Shown: positions 1 to 45,662 of the stretch, in pieces
How positions within the stretch are numbered: the stretch's first letter is position 1
How the letters are laid out: the number at the start of each line of letters is the position of its first letter
NCBI RefSeq assembly: GCF_963678975.1
Contig: NC_089274.1
Coordinates: forward strand, 46,034,075-46,098,074
Length of the DNA: 64,000 nt
From: Dysidea avara
Lineage: Eukaryota; Porifera; Demospongiae; Dictyoceratida; Dysideidae
Direction: 5' to 3'
Translations under genes and position numbers: made by a program
The notes under the pieces: generated by a model
Seen by the model: only the letters and a program-made list of their open reading frames with translations
Told to the model about the DNA's origin: nothing
The model's database searches: none

Positions 1-94
1 TATTTGGTATTCATGTGTCCTCTGTATATTATAATTTCATGTGTAATTTTGTGTGGGGGTGCTATAAAATGCATGGTGACAATTGTAAATTTTT

Positions 95-440
95 CAGGTG
101 GTTTTGCGCACTTCCCTCAGCTACATGTGCTAATTACTTACAGCTTGTGTCAACAACTGGTAACCGCAGTTGTGCTCTGTGCCATTCTTTAAGCCGCGCC
201 CTTAGAGAGCAAATTACGTGGGGGCGACTAATTTCAAAATCGAACGCACCATAGATTGTAGACTATAATCTATGGCAGCACACTTCTCTTTGTGGCTACA
301 TGCACTGATTAACTACACACAGCGCCAGTTGATCAATAACCTGTGACCGCAGTTGTGCTCTACATCATTCTTTAAATTCCGAGTTAAATTCTTACAGAGA
401 GCAAATTACGTGGGGGCAACTAAATTCAAATTTCAAACTA
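95..440. repeat. Two-copy degenerate tandem duplication (~190 bp unit)
   Basis: Two adjacent blocks share the order 'ctacatg', 'accgcagttgtgctct', 'cattcttta', then 'agagagcaaattacgtgggg' followed by an A-rich tail. The copies are diverged. No gene is seen in them. They lie beyond the last visible Sushi exon of gene A and could be intron sequence. Confidence 0.55.
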
Positions 441-954
441 GCCATTCTCAAAAACATATGTTTCAATCTCAACGAAATTTTTAGAACAGTTTAAAGACAC
501 ATTGCCCTACATGCCAAGCGAGTATTGCGGAAAACAACAATATGGGGCTTGTATTTGGCCTCTAGGTCGACTGAGGACGACTGAAACTTCGTTTGGTGCT
601 GAAATTATGACTGTAGGGTAATGATGTCTGGTGAAATCAATGATGTGAATCTTGAGGCGATCAAGATAGTACTGAAGTGATAGCAGGGCAATCAACGTTC
701 GGAATGCACAAAGGAACACAATGCATGCACCTGCGGTTGCGTCTAACCGCATGCGAAAAAAACAACAAAAAAAAACACGAAACATCTCCTTTCATGTTGG
801 CAATCTCGATCACGAAACAATCGGCATGGATTTGCTTCACTGCTTGTGTGGTAGTTACTAGTGACACGATGAGTTTAACTCTAGAGTTTCAGAGTGATAG
901 CGTAAAAGACGGGTGAGTTATAGACAAGCCAAATTTGACAACGTTCGTTCCTGT
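441..954. other. Unassigned stretch, no gene seen
   Basis: AT-rich sequence with no open frame resembling a domain and no splice-framed exon. It is probably intron of gene A, since the Sushi exons run off the left edge. No clear repeat structure was recognised. Confidence 0.4.
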
Positions 955-1045
955 AAAATCCTCACGGTAGTGGTTGCATCATTTATTGTCTGCGGCGCGC
1001 GTTTCTGCTTTACTGGCCACGCGACTCACTACCGTGAGTCTTGAT
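955..1045. repeat. Small hairpin-ended element remnant
   Basis: Begins near 'cctcacggtagtg' and ends 'ctcactaccgtgagtcttgat'. The terminal hairpin followed by 'cttgat' resembles the end of the Helitron-like family at 61990-62014 (hairpin 'cacactaccgtgtg', then 'tcttgat'). It may be a very short derivative of that family. Confidence 0.4.
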
Positions 1046-1099
1046 ATTTACATAAGTAACGTGTTACCCCCAAACACTGTGTATAAGTGTAATCATAAA

Positions 1100-1475
1100 T
1101 CTGCACAAAATAGCCAAGCTGTGACAAAATGGGGCATTAAAAGCTGGTGAAAAAGTTGTGAAATCAAAAGTGGCGGCCACTAAATAGCTGCTATGATGGT
1201 AGTGCTAATAAATTTCGTCTGTAGATGAGAAAGAATGTGTGTAAAACTAAGCCCAAAGCTGCAGTTTTGGGTATATAAAATACAATGAGAGAACTGGGTT
1301 TAAAAATATCAAAGTTGGTGCCCATAAATGTTACAATGATGCTAATGCCAATTAATGAAATTGATTAGCATTAACTTCATTCCAGCCATTTTTTGATTAC
1401 TACTTTTAGCTTCACAGATTTCAAACCTAGGATTTTGAAGGCAGCACTCTTTTTCACAGTTTGGCTATTTAGGCA
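1100..1475. repeat. Decayed foldback element ('agccaagctgtga' family)
   Basis: The left arm starts 'aaaatagccaagctgtgac' and the right arm ends 'cacagtttggctattt'. Between them are the family landmarks 'gtgaaaaagttgtgaaatc' and 'attaacttcattccagcc'. It is an old, diverged member of the foldback seen in much better condition at 9713, 18668, 34040, 37210 and 56618. Confidence 0.6.
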
Positions 1476-1504
1476 TGGATACTATGAACTACTAATAATA
1501 ATAC

Positions 1505-35952
<34,448 letters not shown>

Positions 35953-36100
35953 GGTAACTGCTATAGTTTCCTACATAAAGATCAAACAATAATCACTGCA
36001 TATGCACATGTGAAGACTGACTAGAGGTAAAATTACAGTAGCATAAATAGTAAAACTAATTACTCACCATATTACTTTCAAGAACATAGGTTAGTTAATA
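35953..36100 (-). promoter_or_regulatory. Conserved 5' flank of gene A (candidate promoter)
   Basis: The ~110 bp upstream of the signal exon is nearly identical to 54165-54290 upstream of gene B ('gtttcctacataaagat', 'ataatcactgcatatgcaca', 'tgaagactgactagagg'). It must contain the 5' leader and probably the core promoter, but the similarity reflects recent duplication as well as any function. No clear TATA box or initiator was identified. Confidence 0.4.
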
Positions 36101-37443
36101 GATCAAAACACACGGTAGTGTGTCGTGCGGCAAGAAAGCCGGCGCACCACACCGTGAGTATATTGACAGGAAGAAAGAAAACACTTTTTCGCGCGTGCAT
36201 ACAGCTCCATGACCCCCTCTCCAAAGCACACCATTTTTGCATTATACAGTAGCTGTCCACCAGGTAGGATATGTCACACAGCAAATTTGATTAAATTCGC
36301 AAGAGCCATTTGCGAGATTTGGGTGTTCAAAGTTTCACTTTAATTTCTTAGCTTTTTTCTTCTTATGCTGTACGAGGGCTACGGCGGCTTTGATTTCTTT
36401 TCACACATTTTGCAAAAATTGCTATAAAATGCAAACGTGTAATTCAATTGCCTTGATCTTTGGCACAAATAAAGAGCATGTAACGGTGGATTCACATACC
36501 AAGTGAATCTGAGGAGTATCCAAGGAGTTATGAGCATTTATTCACGTAAAAAAAGATCCAACTTCTGTCACAGCTACAGGGTAAACCGAGCATAGGAATA
36601 ACTTGAGAATTGGTGTGTAGACAGGCTGATCATCATAGCAGTATCTTTGGTAATTTGAATAGCAACAAAGTTACAGTGACAAAGTTATAAAGCAAAAACC
36701 AAACAAATGTAAAATTGCAGGATCAAGATACTCTAATAGAGCAGTCACCATGGGGTAAAATAGGTGTGTAAATATGCTGAAAAAACCTTACCAGAGTTTG
36801 AACCAGGGGCCTCCATACCTAACACCTGCATCCATAACCACTGAACCACTGCTACCTTGGCTGATCACCTTACTTAATTTCTGCTTTATAAATGAAATTT
36901 CTAGTTGAAATCTGCTTATAATCAAACGTTTGTAATTTCATAGATCTACCAATAGAAGTACTAGATTGTTCTAGAACATTCTATGTATGTTCTATTAGAA
37001 GTCCTCAAAAATGTGCACTCTATTAGAGTATTACAATAATATTATCAAATATTGAACTAAATCATGCAATGAAATACATTTGTAAGTATGGCTTCAATAA
37101 TCATCATTGTATATTCACAGAAAAGAAGAAATGTGAGTAAAAACAAACCTCAAAGCTAGCCATAGGCTGGTTTTGGGGCCATATAAAGTACAAAAAGAAG
37201 TGAAATCCACAAAAAAAAACAGCCAAGCTGTAAAAAAATGGTGTGGCCTTAAAAAGCCTGGGTGAGCAAAGTTGTGAAATAAAAGGTGGCAGCCAAGAAA
37301 TGGCTGCAATGGTACATTGTTAAAATTTATTAGCATTAACTCATTGCAGCCATTTCTTGGCTGCCACCTTTGATTTCACAACTTTTTTCACCCAGGCGTT
37401 TTAAGGCCGCACCATTTTTTCACAGCTTGGCTGTTTTTGTGTG
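36101..37443 (-). mobile_element. Helitron-like family copy
   Basis: Full architecture: hairpin end 'cacacggtagtgtgtcgtgc', interior, minus-strand SINE-like segment at 36730-36870, and foldback 37210-37437. The same insertion, truncated, lies at 54575 with the same flank ('accatattactttcaagaac'), so it predates the tandem duplication of genes A and B. Confidence 0.68.
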
Positions 37444-38355
37444 GTATACAATATGTACAACAACCACATTAATTATTTTTTGGCAAGTTACTTGGACAGT
37501 GAATCCTTTTGTACCTAGCTCAATTCCAAGAGGTTTATAATCCATTTCATAAGTCAGTAGTCTATTGATACTGTGATGCTCAGACACACATGCAATAGTG
37601 TGTCATGTGGGCAAGAAAAGTCAGCACCACACCAGTGCGTAGAAATAGGAAACATGTTACATGCATAACTTTTTTAAAGAGATCAAGACGCACATCACTG
37701 TAGTGTATTGTGCAGCCAAGAAAGCCAGTGGGCCACACCATGCATATATTGACAGGAAGAAAGAAATTACAATAATTATTTGTGCATGCAAAGCTCTATG
37801 ATCTCTTCTCCAAAGCACACCAATTTTTGCATTATAGCTGCCCACCAGGTGGGGAAGGCCACACACTGATTTGCTATAGCCATGTCTGAGATATGGGAAG
37901 TCAGTGTTTTGATACTTTTCTTCTTAAGGGTTTATGAGGGACAAGATGCTTATTTTTAGTAAAACTGACAGAAAACACCAATGCATAACTCAATTGCCTT
38001 GCAAGTTGGTAACATACAAATGTGAATTCACATACTACAGTATGTTTCCTATATCTGATAAAATTCATGATGTTACACATGCTTATTCGTGTAATAAAAG
38101 ATCAAACTTCTGTCACAGCTATAGGGTAAACAGGAATACTTGAAAATTGTTGTATACATAGGCTAACCATTGTGGCATTGCTTCTAATGATTTATGGCTG
38201 GAGTTAAAAAGCAAAAACCAACAAGTATAAAATCATGGGGCAGAGAGATTCTAACAGAACAGTCACTGTGGGGTAACTAAGTGCACAGAAAGCCACTGCT
38301 ATCATGGCTGCTTACCTCACTTCATTTCTACCTTATAAATGGAATTTCTAGTTTA
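37444..38355 (-). mobile_element. Decayed Helitron-like family fragment
   Basis: From 37681 'gatcaagacgcac...gccacaccatgcatatattgacagg' marks the family end. The interior 'cacagctatagggtaaac' follows. The foldback is missing. The preceding ~230 bp is unassigned, with a partial 'acacatgcaatagtgtgtc' end near 37585. Confidence 0.5.
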
Positions 38356-39165
38356 GCTAAATCATACAGTACCGTATATTGGGGATCATGAAGAATTGGG
38401 CTTTTCCACCCAAAAATATCACCCTAAAACCAGCCTTCATGACAACTTGGCAGTATTGAATAGGTACAACCAAGCCCAAAAATGTCTTCAGACCAACCCC
38501 AAACCCTTCCAAAAAGTTTCTATGAAATTTAAAAAAAATTCTATTCTGACTAACTGATGCTTTCAGCCAAGCATAACTCAACAATGAATATAGCTATGGG
38601 CTTGATTTCTTCACTGTTCAACGTCACTTCATCCCAAGATGTGCCTTTTCACCTACTGCAGTACGTATGATACATGCATCATGGACTTGCCTTTGTGTTC
38701 CAGCTCTCAACGCAAGGTGTTGATTCGTGATAGCATGATGTGACTTTCCTGTGGCTGTGTTGGTATCTTGCAGCCTGTATTTTCTGTAGCAAACTGAATA
38801 GATTGCAGAGATGCTTCTCGTACTGTTAATTGTTTGAAATGTTGTGCAACAGACTGAAATAGGTGAAAGCAAAGCGTAATGGCCACCATTCAATCTCAAG
38901 TAGTTGGGGCTTGCAAATCGTCTATTTTCATGGTGACTGGATTGATTGTAGAGGTGCTTTTCCTACTGTTCTTCGTTTATAGTGCTGTATAATGGGAGAA
39001 ACATAGCCAATAGTGAAGTGTAATGGCTACTTCACTTTTGAGTCAGTAATTGATACCTGGGGCATGTGTTCAGATGAAAACATCAACTCTGGCGTTATCC
39101 TTTCTTTTGATGCAGTATGCATGGGTTCAACAGACATAATAATGTAAACAAACAAGTATAAGAAA
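38356..39165. repeat. Diverged TAGGGACC-family body
   Basis: Matches the 41520-42245 copy in order ('ggcagtattgaataggtac', 'cttcagccaagcataactca', 'gatttcttcactgttcaacg', 'gcatgggttcaacagacataat'), with many differences. Confidence 0.6.
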
Positions 39166-39184
39166 AAATTAGGAATTTTAAGTT

Positions 39185-39875
39185 TGATTAGGGATCATAG
39201 AAATAAAAGTAGGATAACAGGTCGCCTACACCTGCAGATATACTAGTGGACATTTAATCCCTAATACAGTCATGGATAGGCTGAAGTAGGGATTAACCAG
39301 TGTTGGGGGTAACGTGTTACTTAATATTATTACTTTTGTGGTAACTAAGTAATATAACGAAATCTGCTATAAAAACAGGTAATATAACTCGAGTTACTTT
39401 ACTTACAAATGTAACGTGTTACTTAAGTAATATAGTTACTGTAACAAATCTAATATTATGTAATATTATTACTACAAGTAACGAAGTTACTAATCTCGTT
39501 AGTAATATATGAGTAACGCCTAGCCACAACGAAGTAATGAAGCCTACTGAATGAAGCTTATTCACCAGCTTCTTACTTATAACCAAGATTTGCACATTGT
39601 CCAACAATGTAATCATGTCACGTGATAAGGTGGTAGTTTGACACGTGACAGCTTAAGGCTGTGGACACAAAATAATATAATATGTAATATTATTATAGTT
39701 ACTTTATTTTATGGGTAATATGTAACTGTAACTAAATAGTTCTGTTGCAAGTAATATGTAATTAGTTACTTTTAAAAAGTAATTGTCCCAACAGTGGGAT
39801 TAACAATGTCCACTAGTACATTTGTATATCTGCAGGTGTAGGTGACCCCTACCTTTTATTTCTATGATACTTTTC
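39185..39875. repeat. Palindromic foldback split by a hAT-like insertion
   Basis: Left arm 'gggatcatagaaataaaagt...cctacacctgcagata...ggacatttaatccc', right arm mirrored ('gtccactagtac...ctgcaggtgtaggtg...ttttatttctatgatac'). The hAT-like element at 39298-39796 sits inside. Confidence 0.75.
39298..39796. mobile_element. hAT-like MITE with perfect 8-bp duplication
   Basis: Ends 'cagtgttggg' and 'cccaacagtg', flanked by GGATTAAC on both sides (39290-39297 and 39797-39804). It is 499 bp. It shares subterminal 'gtaacgtgttac' and the body 'gaagcttattcaccagcttc' with the element at 13382-14794, so the two are the same family. Confidence 0.9.
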
Positions 39876-40213
39876 AAACATACTTAGTGCAGTTAATATA
39901 AACATCTTAGGCCTTTATAAGGCCTTCTGGTATACAGGCTCTGCCTTTACCAAGTACTTTAATCATCATAATACATGTTTTTGACTCCCTGTATTCACAG
40001 GCCTAGCCCTCTCACAGGTACCTAGTGGGATAACACTTAGTTATATGATTCCTAATCAAACTTAAAATTCCTAATTTTCCTTATACTTGTCTACTTACAA
40101 TAGTAGTATAATTTTATAGATTTAATGACAGAAATTGTTTGTGTGCATTATATTTGATAAAATCCTCAACAGATGTGCGCTCCATTCAATAAAATATGCT
40201 ATGTAATACAATT

Positions 40214-40320
40214 ACAGTGGTCTCTCCATTTCCGGGCCTAGGTGAGTTCAGCAAATGGAAATATACAAACCTCACTTAAAATACTCCAATAGAAATATAC
40301 TAATAGAACAGTCACTTCCA
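40214..40320. mobile_element. Fragment of a pogo-like MITE
   Basis: 'acagtggtctctccatttcc' resembles the TIR at 27264. Only the left part is clear. Confidence 0.4.
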
Positions 40321-40559
40321 CAGTTCAGATAACACAAGGGGGATTGGGGGGTTCTGAAGAACTGTCCTTTTTGGAAAAGGTTCACAATTTCAGTAAAAAA
40401 GTCAACAATTTTAACAAAAAGGTCCACAATTTTAGGATACAAGCCCAAATTTTCAGTAGCAAAAGTCCATTAGCTACAGTTTGCTAAATACCACTGATAA
40501 GAAGCTAAATTAAGTTGAGTAGTTCATTCAGTGCTTGTAATGCAAGATCGAGATACTAG

Positions 40560-40700
40560 AGCAGCCAACCACTCTAATAGAACAACCACTCTAATGGAAC
40601 AACCACTCTAATAGAACAACCACTCTAATGGAACAACCACTCTAATGGAACAACCACTCTAGTAGAACAACCACTCTAATAGAACAACCACTCTAATGGA
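40560..40700. repeat. 18-bp tandem repeat, about 8 units
   Basis: Units 'ctctaatRgaacaaccac' repeat with A/G variation at one site. The unit looks derived from the 'ctctaatagagcagtcac' tail motif found throughout this window. Confidence 0.92.
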
Positions 40701-41510
40701 ACAATCACAATTACATTAAAAAAAAAAGCTGTATGTAACTACTTAATTTATTTATTGAGATTGTCTAAACCAGAGTTTCATTAAAATGTAAAAATTTGGT
40801 GGGCAAGCCACCCCGCCCCATGCAGTGCCCATAAATAGCATCCATGCTTCAACTCCACGCAATGTGTAAATTTCATTGTTTAAGACACTCTTTGTTCTGC
40901 TCCACTACCCCATGACAGAGTGTTCAATCTTTCCCATTCTTATTCACTGTGACATTCCAATATATTATGTTTAGACATATGCATGTACAGACAGCATAAT
41001 TACAGTAGAGATATTTTCCCAGATGTCATCCATATAGCTGGTCTTGAGCTTACCTAACAAATTGTTATTTTTATTTACTGAAATGCCACTAAATTCAACC
41101 TTTTAGTATCTATTTTCAAAAAATTTCCTGGGGCATGCTCCCAGACTCCTACAGTTTCAGCATGCTTTACATGCTGGTAGTGTTCGCACGCCATAATGTA
41201 ATCTGCATCATGCCATAACTGGTGATGTAAATAATCACTCACCAAAGGTGCTGGCTAATACAATGGTATATTTGATGGGGTTGTGCGTTGCACTTGGAAG
41301 TAGTGCTAATCATCAAAGCCTGAGACATTATCCATTACAAGTCCAACTAGTTGATCCATCCTATTTAGTAAGCTAACCTTCACTATCCAAACACGTGGGG
41401 TTTGAAACATACTAACTCCAAAGGAAGTTGTATATCATGCTAACAAGACCAATTCAAAGTGGTATTTGGCTTGTCTATGCAAATTATCATACAGCACGCC
41501 CAAACCTTTG
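40701..41510. other. Unassigned intergenic sequence
   Basis: A G/C-clamped piece ('aatttcctggggcatgctcccag') near 41120 resembles the end region of 53418-53716. Otherwise nothing is recognised. Confidence 0.4.
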
Positions 41511-41519
41511 TGGCCCCTA

Positions 41520-42245
41520 CTGTACAGTACTATTGTACTGTATAGTAGGGACCATGAAGGTTTGGGTGTGGCCCATGAAAAAACATTAATATTACCTAGA
41601 TGAGGATAAGGCAGTATTGGTTAGGTAAAACTAAGCCCAAGCAAGCCTTCAGATTGACCCGAAACACTTTCAACAAGTTGCTATGATGGAATTTTTATTT
41701 AAAAAAATTACTAAACAGAATTTTCTAGTGACTGACTGACCAAGTAACTGACTGATGTCTTCAGACAAGCGTAACTCGATAATGACTAAGACTACGGGCT
41801 TGATTTTTTCACTGTTCAACATCGCTTCAGCCGGACACGTGCCTTTTGGCTTACCGCAGTACATACAATGCATACTTCATGGACTTACCAGTATCCTCTT
41901 TTGTGTCCCATTCATCTTTGCTGACAATGAAAGTCAGTGTCGATTTGGTGGTAGTGTGTGATGGCTTCCTTTCGTAACGGAAATTGTCCATATTTTACAT
42001 AGTGGCTACTTTGATTGCAAAGGTGCTTTTCGAACAATTCTTGATTTGTAATGTTGTGTAATGGGTTGAATATAGCTGACAACAAAGCGTAATGGATATT
42101 CCATTTTTCAGATGATGATTGATAGGTGAGGTATGCAGCGCCATTTCTTCCTTTTGATGCAGTATGCTTGTGTTCACCAGTCATAATAGTTTTATTACAA
42201 AAAAGCTAACAAACAAGTACACAAAAATCAAAGTTGGAATTTTCA
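41520..42245. repeat. TAGGGACC repeat body
   Basis: A good copy: starts in a palindromic 'tacagtactattgtactgta' and 'tagtagggaccatgaagg', ends 'cagtcataatagttttatt...aactagagtagggacc'. It is absent from the paralogous B-C intergenic region. Confidence 0.7.
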
Positions 42246-42254
42246 ACTAGAGTA

Positions 42255-42415
42255 GGGACCATTGCACATTGATAAAGAGTGCTGAAACAAGCTGGAGTAG
42301 TATGTACACAATATTAAATCACAGTAAAACAATAAGAAGTGTTATCCCTACTGTGCATTTCCATTATGGTATCTTGAGCACAGTAGCGATACAACACTTC
42401 TTATTGTTTTATGTA
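42255..42415. repeat. Palindromic foldback (TAGGGACC family), right arm truncated
   Basis: 'gtagggaccattgcacattg...acaataagaagtgttat' mirrors '...acaacacttcttattgtttta', then is cut off. Downstream sequence (from about 42425) matches 55147 onward. Confidence 0.7.
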
Positions 42416-42739
42416 GCACTTAATTGCACTGTGTTGTCATCTGCTATTGTAAATAGTGTAACATCAAGGAATCCCAAAGAAGAGACCGCAACATCAAGGA
42501 GGAGACTACAACATCAAGAAAGGCCAAGGAAGAAGCTACTACAACAAGGGAGGCTAAGGAGAAGAATGCAAGCAAGTATCCTCAAAAGCTGCCACAAATA
42601 TACTGTGACATTGCCGCAAACTTTACTATTAGCCTAAAGCTAACTAAGTTACTTTGATTAGTTATTATTTAAACTCACAAATATCAAAGCATTCTTAACA
42701 TACCATTGTTTAAATGTTGAAATGTGCAAGTATACAACT

Positions 42740-42922
42740 ACAGTGAAACCCCTCTAAAAGGACACCCCTGAATTGAGGACACCCTATATACAAAAGACAT
42801 TAGTCTTGGTCCTAAAATGTACTAGAACAGCATTTAAAAACCCCTGAATAAAGGACACCTTTTTATAAGGGACAAATTTCATTTCCCCAATGGTGTCCGT
42901 CTTAGAGGGGCTCTACTGTACG
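42740..42922. mobile_element. pogo/Tigger-like MITE
   Basis: Ends 'tacagtgaaacccctctaa' and (mirror) 'ttagaggggctctactgta', with TA at each outer edge. It contains two more 'aggacacc' blocks. It is absent at the paralogous position near 55440, where the flanks join directly. Confidence 0.78.
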
Positions 42923-42929
42923 TTACCGC

Positions 42930-43125
42930 TCAAATGTAACATCATCTCATGAGAGTGCAAAAAAATTGCTAATTAAAGAGCGTGGCACCAATTCGTTTGC
43001 AAGCATTCATCCCAAACGAAACGGGACGAATACTTGCAAGTGAAATGGGTGCATGTCCTTTAATTAGTGAGTTTTAAATTGCTCGCACTCTTGCGAGACG
43101 ATGTTGCATTTGAGCGGTACTGTAC
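42930..43125. repeat. Foldback MITE, 'gctcaaatgtaac' family
   Basis: Left 'accgctcaaatgtaacatc...agagtgcaa', right 'ctcgcactcttgcgag...gttgcatttgagcggtac'. The centre 'catcccaaacgaaacgggac' is flanked by inverted 'cgtttgcaagca' and 'acttgcaagtg'. A paralogous copy is at 55470-55675. Confidence 0.85.
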
Positions 43126-44213
43126 TTATAATGCATGCTACTGGGTTTTGTGTACTGGGCTTTAATCCACTAGAATTTTTCATAAATAATTCAAAGAATT
43201 GTCTTACTCAGCAATCAATCAAACTCTGATGCAAACCACATTACAAAAGTATGAAGTAGTAGCTATGAAATAATGAAGATGGCTCCTCCAGTTTGTAATC
43301 AAAGCATTATGCACTATGTGTATACAGAAAAACAAACAGTAAGAAATATTTTATGAAATTTACTTTTCTACCTTTAATATCATAGCTACTAGCTAGCTTA
43401 GTTCTAATATGTTAGTCTCAAAAAGTAGTTAGCTAAAAAATTAGCAAGATTGACTGCTATACTGTAGTAAAAATAGGGATTCACAGTGATGTCACTAAAT
43501 GCAATCCTTAATTGTTATGGGTTTGACTTGTCTTCATTTCTGTATAGTTGACAGGATCAACCTCAGTTTTCACAAAATATAACCCTCATAAAAATCTTTA
43601 ATCATTGTGGTCTTTTCAATAAAACTCTTACTTTATGTATGCTATGGTCTTTAGTATTACTGGCACAAAAATTATTGGTTCCACGCCTTGGCAACAAGTG
43701 ATGAAATTTGAGACAAATTAGCTACAAATGGCCACGATTTGATAACATCCTAATAAAGACAAACTGTTTAGATAAATTTATGAAGAAAAAATGCAAGATA
43801 TTGCTACTCAAAGTCCGGTCCCAGAAGGAGGATTGCCTGTACTTAAAAACTATTAGTTCTCATGGAAATGTTGTCACCATTGCGAATACCTATGTATTCT
43901 ATAATTATCTATATATGCTTAAACTCTCAGCACTCAGCTACAGCCATCCTCCCGTACCCAAAACATAAAATACACATTGTCACACATGTACATGTATATA
44001 AACAACTTCAACCATACAAAATCACAAATAGTGCTATTGGAAATAAAAATATAGCAGTTTCAAAAGGAGCCGGCTAGCAATTCAGCAAGATCAATAGGAC
44101 TATAGATATACTAACACCAGGTATGTATACTGTATATGTCGGTTATGGTAGGACGCCTGGAAATGCCCAATTGACCCTTCACATGGTGCATACAATTAGC
44201 AATGCCTAGGTCA
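43126..44213. other. Intergenic sequence duplicated at 55680-55905 plus 56387-56612 and 62020-62300
   Basis: This block is continuous here but is split in the B-C intergenic region by a MITE (55905-56386) and by the 5.4 kb Helitron-like element (56614-62014). A short frame containing 'KEDCLYLKTISSHG' is kept in both copies, but the similarity is that of the surrounding DNA, so I do not call a gene. Confidence 0.5.
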
Positions 44214-44474
44214 CTACATGTGACTTAGCATTGATATTTCAATTGCGGTTTGGAAATTCTTACCTATGACTGTTGGCTTGGTACGAATTTGGTGGCTTTG
44301 ACCTGTGACTTGTAAGAATTTGTCTTGTTTGCCTTGACCTGTCACATGAACAGTGAACAAGCGATTAACATTTGAAGGTGAGCTTTTTCGATAACAATGG
44401 CCAGTGATAGCTACAGTTGTTTCGCTTCGACTTAGCTCACCACTATAGGCTATTGAGCGGTTTGCAAAGACCAA
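44214..44474 (-). other. Small open frame conserved in the paralogous block (86 codons)
   Basis: Encodes 'MVFANRSIAYSGELSRSETT', then a middle with 'VTGQGKQDKFLQVTGQ'. The copy at 62326-62556 keeps the frame through a 12-base difference and several substitutions. No domain, signal peptide or known family is seen. It overlaps a run of 'TTGACC' motifs and the similarity may just reflect recent duplication. Confidence 0.25.
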
Positions 44475-44781
44475 GGTAGGTATTAGATGTTGCAGAATGA
44501 CTCCCTCTCAACTTAGCCTCTTAGTTCCTCAGTTGCAGCATAGGTTGCAGGGTTTGTCCATGGCATGGCGCCACACTGCCTAACCATAGCCCTCTGTTTC
44601 GAATCAGAGTGATTTCTAGCTTAATGCAAACGCGTAACGAATCAAACCGAACCGTACCGAACCAATCTGAGATGGACCTGCTAGGGATGTGGGTCTGGTT
44701 TGATCCACTTACCGGTTTCGCACTCAGCTGTTAATAAACGGAATATGGGTACGAGAGATTACTAAAGTAGCGGTTGCTAAA

Positions 44782-45572
44782 ATGGCGAGTGACAATCAGA
44801 TTTTAAAACTGATAGAGATATGGGGAGAGGAAGACATCCAAGAACAACTAGAAACCGCTAAAAGAAACAAACATGTATATGACAGAATGGCAGAACAACT
44901 TCACACAAACGGAATTGACAAGAGTGGAGAGCAGGTGCGTAGCAAAGTGAAAAAGTTGCGTCAAGAGTATAAGAAGATAAGAGATGGACATAAGGAAACG
45001 GGGAATGAGAGGAAAAAGTGTAAAAGTTGAATGAAATAATGGGTAACAGGCCCTCTGTCAAGCCGCCAGTAGTGTTGGACACACTAGACAGCTCAGCTTC
45101 TACGTCAAGCACAGAAAAAATCACATCAGATGAAGAAGAGAGTAGAGAGATTACTGATAATGAAAAGAATGATTTAGGAGATGAGGTTGCTGTAAAATCT
45201 AAATATGCCAGTAATGCTGTTGAGAAGCCGGAGAAGAAATGTGTGACTATCAAGGGTAAGAAGAGGAAACGTGCGAAGGCTGAAATCATGGAAGAAGTGG
45301 TCACTAAAGTGATGAAGACTGTCACTGAAGGAATTAAGCAGTCAGAAAAGATGTTAGTGGAATTAGAAGAAAAACAAATGCTGTTCGAAGAAAGAATGAG
45401 GCAGAAGGATCGTGAGTTCCATACGGAAGTGATGAAGATGTTTGTCGAACGTTTGCCACCACAAAATCCAACTGGATACTCCATGTATCAATCACCACCA
45501 CCACAACCAGGATATTTAATCCTAGTAGTCCATTGTAAGTACTTTGAACCATGTTATTCCTATGATACATGA
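44782..45572 (+). pseudogene. Harbinger accessory Myb/SANT-like protein, frameshifted
   Basis: The first frame (44782-45030) begins 'MASDNQILKLIEIWGEEDIQ' and contains 'RSKVKKLRQEYKKIRDGHK', a trihelix Myb/SANT-like DNA-binding pattern typical of the second protein of Harbinger elements. It stops after 'ERKKCKS'. The second frame (45027-45572) resumes 'MNEIMGNRPSVKPP' and carries an acidic Ser-rich linker, a basic 'GKKRKRAK' patch (possible nuclear signal) and a coiled-coil part 'VELEEKQMLFEERMRQKDRE'. The two frames overlap by four bases and look like one gene broken by a small indel. Such proteins bind element ends and help bring the transposase into the nucleus. Confidence 0.7.
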
Positions 45573-45662
45573 TTGTCCTTAAATCACTTAATAGTACATA
45601 GTACACACATTGTGTATTTAAATTAACTACTGTTGTTGTGTGCTTATATAATCAGTTTTACT

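Noticed and set aside
42269..42637. 122-codon plus frame with Arg-rich 'ETATSRRRLQHQERPRKK' part
   Set aside because: The paralogous copy at 55147-55330 is frameshifted relative to it, and it crosses a foldback boundary.
44858..45484. 208-codon minus-strand frame opposite the Myb/SANT-like gene
   Set aside because: Shadow of the plus-strand coding sequence; composition (Ser/Phe-rich) is that of an antisense frame.
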